From Pseudomonas sp. gcc21 (GTDB lineage Bacteria > Pseudomonadota > Gammaproteobacteria > Pseudomonadales > Pseudomonadaceae): DNA of 64,000 bases. Below are positions 1 through 8,720 of the stretch, one piece after another. The stretch covers positions 372,001 to 436,000 of the forward strand of contig NZ_CP051625.1 in the NCBI RefSeq assembly GCF_012844345.1, written 5' to 3'. The stretch's first letter is position 1, and every line of letters starts with the position of its first letter. The notes below the pieces were generated by a model. It was not told the DNA's origin. It saw only the letters and a program-made list of their open reading frames with translations, and did not search any database. Position numbers and translations under genes: made by a program.

Positions 1-158
1 TAGGTGCCGACCAGTTGCTCGGCGAAGTCGCGAAGTTGGGGGTGAAACTGCAGCAGGAGCCAGTCCTGCTGCAGTGCGCGGCTGACCAGAAATCCCGAGC
101 CTCCGACCAGTAGCGTGGCGAGCCAGAGAACTGCAAAGACCTTCCAGAACAGCCGCAT
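1..158 (-). CDS. sensor histidine kinase, N-terminal fragment (cut by window edge)
   Basis: The 52 codons visible begin with ATG at 158 and run off the window. They encode a short cytoplasmic start (MRLFWK), one hydrophobic membrane helix and the beginning of a periplasmic part, as expected for the N-terminus of a CpxA/EnvZ-type sensor kinase. It starts 5 bp after the stop of the Spy-like gene and lies downstream of an OmpR-type regulator on the same strand, so it is inferred to be the cognate kinase of that regulator. No catalytic domain is inside the window, so the call rests on the N-terminus and context. Confidence 0.6.
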   Translation of the reverse strand, partial: MRLFWKVFAVLWLATLLVGGSGFLVSRALQQDWLLLQFHPQLRDFAEQLVGT

Positions 159-162
159 CTAT

Positions 163-501
163 TTAGTTATTCTCCGACTTCATCGACTTTTTGTCGCCGT
201 GCATTTTCTTCATTTTTTCGCGATTCTCCTTGTGAAACTCCTCGAAACGCTGGCGCTGTTCATCGTTCAGCACTTCATCCATGCGCTCCTTGGATTCCTC
301 ATGAATCTCGCGGTGCTTTTCCATCTGTTCTTTCTTGATCTCGCGAAACTGCTCCTGCTGCTCAGGCGTCAGATCAAGCCTTTCACTCAGCCGGTCCATG
401 TATCGATCCTTGTGTTCGCCGCCTTTGTCCGAGCCGGCAAACGCTGAGCCTGACAGGCCGATGGTGATTGCGGTGACGCTGGCCAGTAATAGGTTTTTCA
501 T
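163..501 (-). CDS. Spy/CpxP-like periplasmic LTXXQ protein
   Basis: A small exported protein of 112 residues. The ATG at 501 is preceded by a good GGGAG ribosome site, and the product starts with a clear signal peptide (MKNLLLASVTAITIGLSGSAFA). The mature part is highly charged and helical, with an LTPEQQ motif and many Glu/Lys/Arg/Met residues, typical of Spy/CpxP. Family members are periplasmic chaperones or feedback inhibitors of Cpx-type kinases. It sits between the response regulator and the kinase gene, which fits a CpxP-like feedback role; that role is inference. An upstream extension to 573 is open but has no good ribosome site. Confidence 0.8.
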   Translation of the reverse strand: MKNLLLASVTAITIGLSGSAFAGSDKGGEHKDRYMDRLSERLDLTPEQQEQFREIKKEQMEKHREIHEESKERMDEVLNDEQRQRFEEFHKENREKMKKMHGDKKSMKSENN

Positions 502-643
502 GGGTGTATCTCCCGATGCAGTGAATGGCCTGGTGGCCGGTAGAACAAGTGTAGGAGATAAGCTGTCAGCCAAAGCCCGGAGTGGGTAAAGGATGTGTAA
601 AGAAATCTGGCCTCGCTTTGCAGCAATCTGACATTTGCTTAGG

Positions 644-1324
644 TCAGCTATACAGGTAGCCGCGACCGCGTATCGACTGGATGCGTGGGCGCCCGTCGGG
701 GTGCATGCCCAGCTTGCGCCGCAGATTGCTCATATGCATGTCGAGGCTGCGATCATACGGGCCAAGTGGCTTGCCAAGGGCCTCGCGAGAGAGCGTCTGG
801 CGATCGATCAGTTGGCCGTTGCGTTCGAGGAGCGTACGCAGGATGAGCGCTTCTGTCTGCGTCAGCGGCAAAGGCTGCTCGTTCTGCCAGGCCATGAGGC
901 TGGCGGTATCGAGGCGGATATCATCTACCAGCAGACTGTGATTTTCCGGCGCAGCTGTCTGGCTTCGCCGCAACAGCGCGCGCAAGCGCGCGACCAGTTC
1001 CCGCGGGTCGCATGGCTTGGGCAGGTAATCATCGGCGCCGAGTTCAAGCCCCAGTATGCGGTCTACAGGCTCGCCCCGGGCGCTGAGCATCAGCAGGGGG
1101 GTGTTGCAGCTCTGGCGCAAAGCGCGGAGCACTTCCAGGCCAGTCATGCCCGGGAGCATGACGTCCAGAATGATTGCCTCGAAGCTTTGGCTGCGCGCCA
1201 TCTCAAGGCCGCCAGACCCGTCGTGAGCGCAGCTCATGTGGAAGCCTTCGGCAGACAGCCAGTCGACGAGCAACTCGCACAGCTCCTTGTCGTCGTCGAT
1301 GATGAGGATCGAATGCTCGCTCAA
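644..1324 (-). CDS. OmpR-family response regulator
   Basis: A DNA-binding response regulator of 226 residues. The receiver domain (about 1-115) has the acidic pocket D10-D12, phospho-acceptor D54 in LDVMLPG and a conserved Lys in LPKPCD. The C-terminal winged helix (about 130-226) ends with the family hallmark RGRGYLYS. The start is uncertain. I prefer TTG at 1324, which has an AGAGAG site about 8 nt upstream and overlaps the stop of the upstream gene by 4 bp. GTG at 1333 is an alternative, and an ATG at 1423 would overlap the upstream gene by 100 bp. The downstream Spy-like protein and kinase suggest a CpxR-like envelope-stress role; the targets are unknown. Confidence 0.85.
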   Translation of the reverse strand: MSEHSILIIDDDKELCELLVDWLSAEGFHMSCAHDGSGGLEMARSQSFEAIILDVMLPGMTGLEVLRALRQSCNTPLLMLSARGEPVDRILGLELGADDYLPKPCDPRELVARLRALLRRSQTAAPENHSLLVDDIRLDTASLMAWQNEQPLPLTQTEALILRTLLERNGQLIDRQTLSREALGKPLGPYDRSLDMHMSNLRRKLGMHPDGRPRIQSIRGRGYLYS

Positions 1325-1722
1325 TTCAACCACTCTCTGCGTCTGCGGCCTCCGCCTGCCTTGCCTGCGAGAAAACCGAGCAAAAGACTGCCGGCGACGG
1401 TTGCGCCGCCAATCAAGAACCACTTCTGACGCTGTTCTTCCATCAGGGCGACGGCTTGCAGGTCAATATCGTTGCGTTCGGCACGCAGTGCCCGATTTTC
1501 CTGTTCCAGTTGCTCCAGCTGCTGATGCGCGCCGGTGGCCAATTCATCGGCCAGGCGCTGACGCTCAGCTTCGATGCGGGCCAGCTCGGCCTGCAATACG
1601 CCCAGATCCTGCTCGCTGGTAGCTGCCTCGCTGTCTTCGACCTCGGCTGCCTCCTGTGCAAAGGTTGAAACGGGGAAACTCAGGCAGCACAGCAATAGCG
1701 CAGCCGGTAAAGATCTCGGCAT
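1321..1722 (-). CDS. secreted coiled-coil protein with C-terminal membrane anchor
   Basis: A 133-residue protein of unknown function. It has a signal peptide (MPRSLPAALLLCCLSFPVSTFAQ), then an acidic stretch and a coiled coil (about 35-95) rich in Glu, Leu, Gln and Arg. One membrane helix (WFLIGGATVAGSLLLGFLAG) and an Arg-rich cytoplasmic tail follow. The coil-helix-Arg layout resembles the C-terminal half of TIGR04211-type SH3 proteins, but no SH3 domain is present. It overlaps the response regulator start by 4 bp and is probably the first gene of the operon. A link to envelope-stress sensing is only inferred from position. Confidence 0.6.
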   Translation of the reverse strand: MPRSLPAALLLCCLSFPVSTFAQEAAEVEDSEAATSEQDLGVLQAELARIEAERQRLADELATGAHQQLEQLEQENRALRAERNDIDLQAVALMEEQRQKWFLIGGATVAGSLLLGFLAGKAGGGRRRREWLN

Positions 1723-1735
1723 GTCAGACTCCTTG

Positions 1736-2038
1736 TCAGGCCGGCAATACGGGTTTGAATGGTTTTACGGTCACCTGCTGGTATACCCCTGCGGCAACAT
1801 AAGGATCGTCCTGGGCCCAGGCTTCAGCCGCCTGCAATGATTCGAATTCGGCGATAACCAGGCTCCCGGTGAAACCCGCTGGCCCCGGATCGTTCGAATC
1901 AATCGCCGGATGAGGACCGGCAACCAGCAGACGGCCGCCAGCCTGCAATTGCTGTAGCCGCTCCAGGTGAGCAGGCCGCGCAGTGAGGCGAGCCTCAAGC
2001 GTCCCAGGGAAATCGCTGGCGAGGATGGCGTAGAACAT
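1736..2038 (-). CDS. YciI family protein
   Basis: A 100-residue member of the YciI/YCII fold, a small ferredoxin-like alpha/beta protein whose cellular reaction is not settled. The start is the ATG at 2038 ([13 protein letters not shown]), which has an AGGGA ribosome site 8 nt upstream; an ATG 15 bp earlier lacks one. Typical family features are the conserved His in VAGPHPAID and the DDPYV segment near the C-terminus. It is divergent from the PHP phosphatase gene. In enteric bacteria yci genes also lie near the trp and rnm loci, and here YciI, YciV, YciO and YciK homologues cluster within 8 kb. Confidence 0.85.
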   Translation of the reverse strand: MFYAILASDFPGTLEARLTARPAHLERLQQLQAGGRLLVAGPHPAIDSNDPGPAGFTGSLVIAEFESLQAAEAWAQDDPYVAAGVYQQVTVKPFKPVLPA

Positions 2039-2145
2039 GAATGGTCCCTGCATGATTTCAAAGAAAGGTAACTTATGCCATTACATTAGGCGTTGTCAGT
2101 GTCCGGGACGCATAATAGCCGAATTATTCTGCACTGGAGATCGAT

Positions 2146-3000
2146 TTGCTAGCCGACCTGCACATGCACAGTACTGCTTCCGATGGCAGTCTTGAGCCCG
2201 CCGAGTTGATGCGTCGGGCAGCGGCCTCCGGCATCGAGCTGGTAGCACTGACAGATCATGACTGTCTCGATGGCCAACAGGTTGCCCGGGACACGGCCGA
2301 GTCGCTGGGGATGCAATGGGTGTCCGGCGTTGAGCTCTCTGCGCAGTGGCAGGGCCATACCTTGCACATTCTGGGGTATGGCTTCGATCCCCAGTCGCCC
2401 GGGTTGGTGGAGGCGATCAACAGGGTGCAGGAAGGGCGCTGGCGGCGCGCCGAGCAGATTGCGCAGCGTCTGGCTGGCAAGAACATGCCGGGGGCGCTTG
2501 AAGGCGCGTTGGAAATACAGCGCAGCGCTGGCGCCGAGCTGCACAGCCCGCCGGCCCGGCCGCATTTTGCCGACTGGATGGTGAAGGCCGGACATGTGCG
2601 TGACCGTGCTGAAGCCTTTCGCAAGTGGCTCGGAGCCGGAAAGTTGGGCGATATCAAGCAGCACTGGCCTGAACTGGCCGAAGCGATTGAACCGCTGCGC
2701 GCCGCCGGCGGGGTCGCGGTCATGGCGCACCCCTGGCATTACGGATTTACTCGCTCTCGTCTGCGCCGGTTACTGCGTGATTTTGCCGAGGCGGGCGGCA
2801 GAGGAATCGAAGTGGTTAACGGCAAACAGCCACCGGAGCAAGTGGCCTATCTGGCCAAGCTAAGCATCGAGTTCGGGTTCTTTGCCAGCTGTGGCAGCGA
2901 CTTCCATCATCCGGACTCGCCCTGGATGGCGCTCGGCAAGATGACGGCGATGCCCGACGATTGCACGCCGGTGTGGGCTGACCCGCTGTTTTGCCGCTAA
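2146..3000 (+). CDS. rnm: RNase AM / 3',5'-nucleotide bisphosphate phosphatase (PHP domain)
   Basis: A 284-residue PHP-superfamily phosphoesterase of the YciV/TrpH type. It is known as a 5'-3' exonuclease trimming rRNA 5' ends and as a nucleotide 3',5'-bisphosphatase. Metal-binding motifs are all visible: DLHMHSTASDGS near the N-terminus, LTDHD around residue 40, a central His in HILGYG, VMAHPWH around 195, and CGSDFHHP near the end. Translation appears to start at TTG 2146, about 6 nt after GGAGA. The next gene is yciO, the same neighbour as in enterics. Confidence 0.85.
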   Translation: MLADLHMHSTASDGSLEPAELMRRAAASGIELVALTDHDCLDGQQVARDTAESLGMQWVSGVELSAQWQGHTLHILGYGFDPQSPGLVEAINRVQEGRWRRAEQIAQRLAGKNMPGALEGALEIQRSAGAELHSPPARPHFADWMVKAGHVRDRAEAFRKWLGAGKLGDIKQHWPELAEAIEPLRAAGGVAVMAHPWHYGFTRSRLRRLLRDFAEAGGRGIEVVNGKQPPEQVAYLAKLSIEFGFFASCGSDFHHPDSPWMALGKMTAMPDDCTPVWADPLFCR

Positions 3001-3118
3001 AATGCAGGCAAAACAACCCGGGCACTCGCTGAACCTGGATCGTGGCTAGCGTCATACCGGTAACATTGACAGCTGCTGCATTTCGGCGAAACGCCCGACA
3101 TATCGACAGGACAGTACC

Positions 3119-3757
3119 GTGAGCCAGTATTTCCAGATTCATCCCGAGAATCCGCAGGTCAGGCTGGTGCGCCAGGCGGCTGAAATTATCCGTCAGGGCG
3201 GGGTAATTGCCTATCCCACTGATTCTGCTTATGCGTTAGGTTGTCATCTTGGCGACAAGGACGCACTGGAACGTATCCGGCGGCTCCGCCAGCTGGATGA
3301 CAAGCACAACTTCACCCTTGTCTGCCGGGATCTCTCCGAGCTGGGGGTTTATGCAAAGGTCGATAACGGCGTATTCCGCCTGTTGAAGGCCAATACGCCC
3401 GGTCCTTATACCTTCATTCTCAATGCCACCAACGAAGTGCCGCGCCGCTTGTTGCATCCCAAGCGTCGTACGATCGGCCTGCGTATTCCGAATCATCGCA
3501 TTACCCTGGCGCTGCTCGAGGAGCTGGGCGAACCGCTCATGAGCGTAACTCTTATGCTGCCTGGCGATAACCTGCCATTGACCGATCCGGAGATGATCCG
3601 CGATCGCCTCGGAAAGCAAATTGATCTGATCATTGATGGCGGTGCCTGCACGGTCGAGCCCACCACGGTAGTCAGCTTGCTGGACGGTGACATGGACGTT
3701 CGCCGGGTGGGTCTCGGCGACCCGGAACCCTTCGGTGGTAGTCGTGGTTCTGAGTGA
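3119..3757 (+). CDS. yciO: YciO, Sua5/YrdC/TsaC-family protein
   Basis: A 212-residue protein of the YrdC-like fold. Relatives (TsaC/Sua5) make threonylcarbamoyl-AMP for the t6A tRNA modification. YciO is the weaker or specialised paralogue, so the reaction here is not certain. Visible motifs are the nucleotide-binding segment GGVIAYPTDSAYALGC near residue 30, the KHNFTL segment and PGPYTFIL in mid-protein, and RRTIGLRIP. It starts at GTG 3119. It is probably co-transcribed with rnm upstream. Confidence 0.85.
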   Translation: MSQYFQIHPENPQVRLVRQAAEIIRQGGVIAYPTDSAYALGCHLGDKDALERIRRLRQLDDKHNFTLVCRDLSELGVYAKVDNGVFRLLKANTPGPYTFILNATNEVPRRLLHPKRRTIGLRIPNHRITLALLEELGEPLMSVTLMLPGDNLPLTDPEMIRDRLGKQIDLIIDGGACTVEPTTVVSLLDGDMDVRRVGLGDPEPFGGSRGSE

Positions 3758-3788
3758 GCAGGGCAGCACGAATCGGCGGCAATACGCG

Positions 3789-3794
3789 TATAAT
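3789..3794 (+). promoter_or_regulatory. candidate -10 box for trpS
   Basis: A perfect TATAAT lies about 60 nt upstream of the trpS start codon, in the gap after yciO. No good -35 hexamer is visible at 16-18 bp, so the promoter may be weak or activator-dependent. Confidence 0.4.
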
Positions 3795-3853
3795 TTCGCC
3801 TGTTTCGTTATTGCATGACCATATGAAATCCCATCCTATATCAGGAGTTCCCC

Positions 3854-5071
3854 TTGAGTTCTGTTGAATCCCAGCGCCGTGTGTTGTCTGGAATGCGTCC
3901 CACCGGCCGTTTGCACCTCGGCCACTATCACGGTGTATTGAAGAACTGGGTCAAGCTTCAGCATGAGTACGAATGTTTTTTCTTTGCTGCTGACTGGCAT
4001 GCGCTGACCACGCATTACGAAACACCGCGGGATATCGAGCAGAGTATCTGGGACATGATGGTCGATTGGCTGGCGGCAGGCGTCAGTGGCAACTCGGCAA
4101 CGCTGTTTGTTCAGTCCCAGGTGCCCGAGCACGCAGAACTGCACTTGCTGCTTTCAATGGTCACGCCCGTCAGCTGGCTTGAGCGAATCCCCACCTACAA
4201 GGATCAACAGGAACGGCTGCGCGATCTCGATCTGGCTACTTACGGCTTCCTGGGTTATCCGCTGCTGCAGAGTGCCGATATTCTGATCTATCGCGCCGGA
4301 CAGGTCCCGGTGGGCGCGGATCAGGTTTCGCATGTCGAGTTTACCCGCGAGGTCGCGCGTCGCTTCAATCACCTATATGGCAAGGAAGTCGGCTTTGCCG
4401 AGAAAGCCGAAGCGGCCGTTCACAAGATGGGCAAAAAGGCGGCAAGGTTATACGGGAGCTTGCGCCGCGCTTATCAGGAACAAGGCGACACCGAGGCGCT
4501 GGAAACCGCGCGAGCACTGCTCAAGGAGCAGCAGAACATTACTCTTGGTGACAAGGAGCGGTTGTTCGGTTACCTGGAAGGGGGCGGCAAGGTGATCCTG
4601 CCCGAACCTCAGGAGTTGCTCACACCGGATTCGAAAATGCCGGGGTTGGACGGGCACAAGATGTCCAAGTCGTATGGCAATACCATCACTCTGCGCGATA
4701 CAACGGACGAAATCGCCGAGAAAATTCGCCGCATGCCGACCGATCCTGCCCGTGTGCGCCGCAACGATCCCGGTGAGCCCGAGATCTGTCCGCTGTATCA
4801 GTTCCATAAGGTCTACAACGATGACTCCACCCGTGACTGGGTTCAGCAGGGGTGCCGCAGCGCAGGCATCGGTTGTCTCGAGTGCAAACAACCGGTGATC
4901 GATGCCATAGCTGCCGAGCTCGAGCCGATGCAGCAGCGCGCCACCGAGTATGAATCCAATCCCGACGCGGTTCGCCTGATCATCAGCGAAGGCACCGAGC
5001 GGGCTCGGGACGCGGCCCGCGATACGCTCACCGAAGTGCGTCAGGCCATGGGCCTGCAATATCGCCAGTAA
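3854..5071 (+). CDS. trpS: tryptophanyl-tRNA synthetase
   Basis: A class I aminoacyl-tRNA synthetase of 405 residues that charges tRNA-Trp. The ATP-site signature is present as TGRLHLGHYHG near residue 16 and as KMSKS at 269-273. Translation starts at TTG 3854, with AGGAG 8 nt upstream. It is followed after 1 bp by scpA, implying coupled translation. The length exceeds the roughly 330 residues of the E. coli enzyme; a longer middle region (about 170-250) is usual for the Pseudomonas form. Confidence 0.97.
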   Translation: MSSVESQRRVLSGMRPTGRLHLGHYHGVLKNWVKLQHEYECFFFAADWHALTTHYETPRDIEQSIWDMMVDWLAAGVSGNSATLFVQSQVPEHAELHLLLSMVTPVSWLERIPTYKDQQERLRDLDLATYGFLGYPLLQSADILIYRAGQVPVGADQVSHVEFTREVARRFNHLYGKEVGFAEKAEAAVHKMGKKAARLYGSLRRAYQEQGDTEALETARALLKEQQNITLGDKERLFGYLEGGGKVILPEPQELLTPDSKMPGLDGHKMSKSYGNTITLRDTTDEIAEKIRRMPTDPARVRRNDPGEPEICPLYQFHKVYNDDSTRDWVQQGCRSAGIGCLECKQPVIDAIAAELEPMQQRATEYESNPDAVRLIISEGTERARDAARDTLTEVRQAMGLQYRQ

Positions 5072-5072
5072 C

Positions 5073-5957
5073 ATGAACGAGACCGAGCACAAGCAGGCAG
5101 CGTCTACCGCGGAACACCCCGACACGGCGGCGGCTGACGTATCGCTTGCGCCCGGCACCCAGCATGAGCTGCCATTCGCCACGGTGTACGGCAAGGCACT
5201 CACCGAGCTGCCGCAGGATCTGTATATTCCGCCTGAAGCGCTCGAAGTGTTTCTCGAGGCCTTCGAGGGGCCGCTTGATCTGCTGCTCTATCTGATCCGC
5301 AAACAGAATATCGACATCCTCGATATTCCTGTCGCCGAAATCACACGCCAGTACATGGGCTACGTCGAGCTGATGAAAGTGGTACGGCTGGAGCTTGCCG
5401 CCGAGTATCTGGTGATGGCTGCGATGCTGGCCGAGATCAAGTCGCGCCTGTTGTTGCCGCGGCAAAAGGATGAAGAAGACGACGATCATGATCCGCGCGC
5501 CGAGTTGATCCGGCGGTTGCAGGAATACGAGCGTTTCAAGCAGGCGGCGGAGGAGCTCGACGGCCTGCCGAGGGTAGGCCGCGACATTGCGCTGGCCAGC
5601 GCCGAGGCGCCAACCTATCAGTCCGCCAGAGCGCACCCGGAAATCACCATGCAGGAACTGATGCTCGCGCTATCCGATGTGTTGCGGCGGGCGGACATGT
5701 TCGAGAGCCATCAGGTTACCCGTGAGCTACTCTCGACCCGCGAGCGGATGGCCGAAGTGCTGGACCGGCTGCGCGGCGGACAGTTCATGCCCTTCGTTAG
5801 TCTGTTCAACGTGACCGAAGGTCGGCTCGGTGTGGTAGTCACCTTCATGGCGGTGCTGGAGCTGGTAAAAGAACAACTGGTTGAATTGGTGCAGACCGAG
5901 TCGTTTGCGCCCATTCACGTCAAGGCGCGAGGTGAGAATGAAGCAACCACCGCTTGA
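5073..5957 (+). CDS. scpA: segregation and condensation protein A
   Basis: ScpA is the kleisin subunit that bridges SMC-type condensin heads with ScpB in chromosome compaction. The 294-residue product has a variable 50-residue N-terminus and then the conserved start EAFEGPLDLLLYLIRKQNIDI. A central YLVMAAMLAEIKSRLLLP and a C-terminal winged-helix region follow. It begins 1 bp after trpS and overlaps scpB by 20 bp, the usual scpAB arrangement. Confidence 0.95.
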   Translation: MNETEHKQAASTAEHPDTAAADVSLAPGTQHELPFATVYGKALTELPQDLYIPPEALEVFLEAFEGPLDLLLYLIRKQNIDILDIPVAEITRQYMGYVELMKVVRLELAAEYLVMAAMLAEIKSRLLLPRQKDEEDDDHDPRAELIRRLQEYERFKQAAEELDGLPRVGRDIALASAEAPTYQSARAHPEITMQELMLALSDVLRRADMFESHQVTRELLSTRERMAEVLDRLRGGQFMPFVSLFNVTEGRLGVVVTFMAVLELVKEQLVELVQTESFAPIHVKARGENEATTA

Positions 5958-6696
5958 GCACATTCTTGAGGCCGCGATGCTGGCTGCCGGCAAGCCGTTG
6001 TCGCTGGACCGCCTGCGCGAACTCTTTGACGAATCCGGCAGACCGAGCACTCGACAGCTGCAGAACGCCCTGGCGCGTCTGCAGGAGCAGTATCTGGGGC
6101 GTGCCATTGAGCTCAAGGAAGTCGCCAGCGGCTGGCGCCTGCAGGTACGCGACGCCTATTCGCCCTGGGTGAGCCGACTCTGGGAAGAGCGGCCGCAACG
6201 CTACTCGCGCGCGCTGCTGGAAACGCTGTCGCTGATTGCCTATCGACAACCGATTACCCGGGGGGAAATTGAAGATATCCGCGGCGTAGCGGTGAGTAGT
6301 CAGATCGTGAAAACGCTGATGGAGCGTGAATGGGTACGTATCGTTGGTCACCGGGACGTGCCCGGTCGCCCGGCAATGTACGCGACCACACGACAGTTCC
6401 TCGATTACTTCAACCTGACCAGTCTGAGCGAGTTGCCTGCCCTGGCAGAGTTGCGCGACCTTGATCAGGTTGAAGCCGGGTTATCCAGTGCCGAGGAGCC
6501 AGAAGCGGATTCGGAGGAGCAGGCGCCATGGCTGCCCGTCGAACCGCTGGCCCCGCTGGATGGGGCTGCCGGTGAGACCGGCTTTCATGCCTTGCTTGAC
6601 GAGCTCAATTCGATGGAATCGAACATCAAGACGGACTTCAATGACCTGCCTGTAGACGGCGCTGATGACGACGCGCCTGATACCGATGATCGCTAG
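5938..6696 (+). CDS. scpB: segregation and condensation protein B
   Basis: ScpB is the kite-type dimer that binds ScpA. The ATG at 5938 (MKQPPLEHILEAAMLAAGKPL) follows a GGTGAG ribosome site inside the end of scpA. Two winged-helix domains are recognisable, including the family-typical ETLSLIAYRQPITRGEIEDI and the GRPAMYATT segment. The last roughly 70 residues are acidic and low in complexity, a common variable tail in Pseudomonas ScpB. The 252-residue length is normal. Confidence 0.95.
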   Translation: MKQPPLEHILEAAMLAAGKPLSLDRLRELFDESGRPSTRQLQNALARLQEQYLGRAIELKEVASGWRLQVRDAYSPWVSRLWEERPQRYSRALLETLSLIAYRQPITRGEIEDIRGVAVSSQIVKTLMEREWVRIVGHRDVPGRPAMYATTRQFLDYFNLTSLSELPALAELRDLDQVEAGLSSAEEPEADSEEQAPWLPVEPLAPLDGAAGETGFHALLDELNSMESNIKTDFNDLPVDGADDDAPDTDDR

Positions 6697-6766
6697 CGTC
6701 TAGCCGGCTGGCAGTGCTATTCTCCCGCTCTCTGTTTCCGATTCGATACACACCGGGAGGTGCCTC

Positions 6767-7660
6767 ATGACAGACAAGACAGACGATTCCTCTATTCCCG
6801 TTTCCGGGGAAAAACTTCAGAAAGTACTCGCCCGTATGGGCCTGGCGTCCCGGCGCGAAGCCGAGAGCTGGATTCAGGCTGGCCGCGTGAACGTCAATGG
6901 ACAGCCTGCTACGCTCGGTTGCCGGGTAGACGGCCTCGACCAGATCAGCGTTGACGGTCGCCCGTTGCGCCGTGACCTGACCACTGAAGTGTCACGCCGC
7001 GTGCTGATTTACAACAAGCCTGAAGGGGAGGTCTGCACCCGGGATGATCCGGAAGGCCGTCCTACGGTGTTTGATCAGCTGCCCCGCTTGAAGCAAGGCC
7101 GTTGGGTCAATATCGGCCGCCTCGATATCAACACGACAGGTCTGTTGCTGTTCACTACGGATGGCGAGCTGGCCAACCGGCTGATGCACCCTTCGTATCA
7201 GATGGATCGCGAGTATGCCGTCAGGGTCATGGGTGAAGTCGACGAGGATATGATCGAGCGGCTGAAGGATGGCGTCATGCTTGATGACGGGCCGGCCAAA
7301 TTCACTGACGTGGTGTCATCCGGTGGTGAAGGGATTAACCGTTGGTTCCACGTTTGCCTGCTTGAAGGGCGCAACCGCGAAGTGCGTCGTCTTTGGGAAT
7401 CACAGGGTGTGCGGGTCAACCGCCTCAAGCGCGTGCGCTTCGGACCGGTATTTTTAGGTGCCGAGCTGCCCGTTGGCCGCTGGCGTGAAATGAAGCAGAA
7501 CGAAATCGATACCCTTAGTGAAGAGGTCGGGCTGAAGCCGGTCGCATTGCCAGCCATGAAAACCAGCGAGAAGGAAAAGCAGAAGCGTCAGGCACGCAAG
7601 CCTTCCATGCACCAGGCGCGGACCATCCGCCGCACCAAGGTACCGCACGGACGCAGCTGA
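6767..7660 (+). CDS. rluB: 23S rRNA pseudouridine(2605) synthase
   Basis: RluB makes pseudouridine 2605 in 23S rRNA. The 297-residue protein has an N-terminal S4 RNA-binding domain (about 15-70, EKLQKVLARMGLASRREAE). The RsuA-type catalytic domain carries the signature GRLDINTTGLLLFTTDGELA with the catalytic Asp. The C-terminus is Lys/Arg-rich, as in other RluB. An AT-poor leader with GGGAGG precedes ATG 6767. It follows scpB by 70 bp, a conserved neighbourhood in gammaproteobacteria. Confidence 0.93.
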   Translation: MTDKTDDSSIPVSGEKLQKVLARMGLASRREAESWIQAGRVNVNGQPATLGCRVDGLDQISVDGRPLRRDLTTEVSRRVLIYNKPEGEVCTRDDPEGRPTVFDQLPRLKQGRWVNIGRLDINTTGLLLFTTDGELANRLMHPSYQMDREYAVRVMGEVDEDMIERLKDGVMLDDGPAKFTDVVSSGGEGINRWFHVCLLEGRNREVRRLWESQGVRVNRLKRVRFGPVFLGAELPVGRWREMKQNEIDTLSEEVGLKPVALPAMKTSEKEKQKRQARKPSMHQARTIRRTKVPHGRS

Positions 7661-7673
7661 TCCCAAAATGGAG

Positions 7674-7701
7674 TTGCCGAACCGCTCAGGCGGTCCGGCA
7701 A
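7674..7701. terminator. hairpin between convergent rluB and diguanylate cyclase
   Basis: Arms TTGCCG-A-ACCGC and GCGGT-C-CGGCAA enclose a TCAG loop, with one A/C mismatch. It lies between two convergent genes and could stop transcription from both sides. There is no clear U-tract. Confidence 0.5.
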
Positions 7702-7707
7702 TGCCTG

Positions 7708-8634
7708 CTAGCTGGCCACGCAATTGCGTCCGTTTCGCTTGGCTTGATATAACTGCTGATCGCACCGAACAAGCAGTGCCTCACCGCTTTCACCCTCCTG
7801 CAAGGTTGCAACACCTGCGCTGATCGTCATGCGCAGCCGATCGCCCTTTATCTCGAAGTGCATTGCTTCAATGGCGAGGCGGATCCGCTCCGCTATCAGG
7901 GCTGCTGCGTAGTGATCCGTACCGCTCAACAACACCAGAAATTCCTCTCCGCCAAACCTGAACAGGTTATCGACCGAGCGCAGGGAGTCGTGCATGCATT
8001 CGACCACCGCTTTCAAAGCCTGATCGCCGCCAGCGTGACCGTAACGGTCGTTAACCGCCTTGAAGTGATCGATATCCATGATGATCATTGCCAGAGAATG
8101 GCCGTAACGCACTGCCGCCGGGATCTCGCGTTCCATGGCATGTTTGAGTGCAAAGCGATTTCCGGCGCCGGTGAGGCTGTCACTGAGCGCGCGTTGCATG
8201 GCTTCGTAATACAGCAAGGCATTGCGCAACGGGTAGAGCAGGGTGCCCATCAAGGTCTCTATCTGCCCCAGTTCATATTCGTCGAAGCGTTGTGATCGGC
8301 TGAACTGCAGATCGCCAAGATACTCGCCGGCGTGGGTAATCCGGTAGTTGCAGCGATGGGTGGCGGCTTGGCCATTCTGCAGCAGAATATTATGGGCTGA
8401 ATGACTGTAGCGCAGCGCATCGAGCGCCATATGTTCGGCTAGTTGAGCGAAGAACATGCCTAGTACGCGATCGAGCTCGAGGCTGGTCTGTAGCACATGG
8501 GCGAGGCGTTGCTGCAGGGCTGGCAGATCTGTGATCCGCGGGCGCGAAGCAGCTGCTCGCTGGCTGGAGGATGCCAGTTCCAGTTTCAGGCGCGCTGAAT
8601 CAAAATCGATGGTATTGCCCAGGGTGGACGACAT
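7708..8634 (-). CDS. GGDEF diguanylate cyclase
   Basis: A 308-residue soluble protein that probably makes c-di-GMP. The N-terminal half (about 1-150) has no membrane helix and looks like a GAF-type or unassigned sensory region. The GGDEF domain follows (about 150-308), with DSLTGAGNRFAL, the nucleotide site and an intact catalytic motif GGEEF. An intact inhibitory I-site RSVD lies exactly five residues before GGEEF, so product inhibition is expected. There is no EAL domain. The signal it senses cannot be read. Confidence 0.9.
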   Translation of the reverse strand: MSSTLGNTIDFDSARLKLELASSSQRAAASRPRITDLPALQQRLAHVLQTSLELDRVLGMFFAQLAEHMALDALRYSHSAHNILLQNGQAATHRCNYRITHAGEYLGDLQFSRSQRFDEYELGQIETLMGTLLYPLRNALLYYEAMQRALSDSLTGAGNRFALKHAMEREIPAAVRYGHSLAMIIMDIDHFKAVNDRYGHAGGDQALKAVVECMHDSLRSVDNLFRFGGEEFLVLLSGTDHYAAALIAERIRLAIEAMHFEIKGDRLRMTISAGVATLQEGESGEALLVRCDQQLYQAKRNGRNCVAS

Positions 8635-8720
8635 TGCAGATCCCTTATGTGCTGGTCTGGATTATTTCAGCAGGAATCGTGCCAGTATGTAATATCGTTA
8701 TTTATCAAGGAGATAAGAGC

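Noticed and set aside
635..1429. A 264-codon open frame opposite the response regulator
   Set aside because: The minus-strand product has a full OmpR architecture; the plus-strand frame has no motif or ribosome site.
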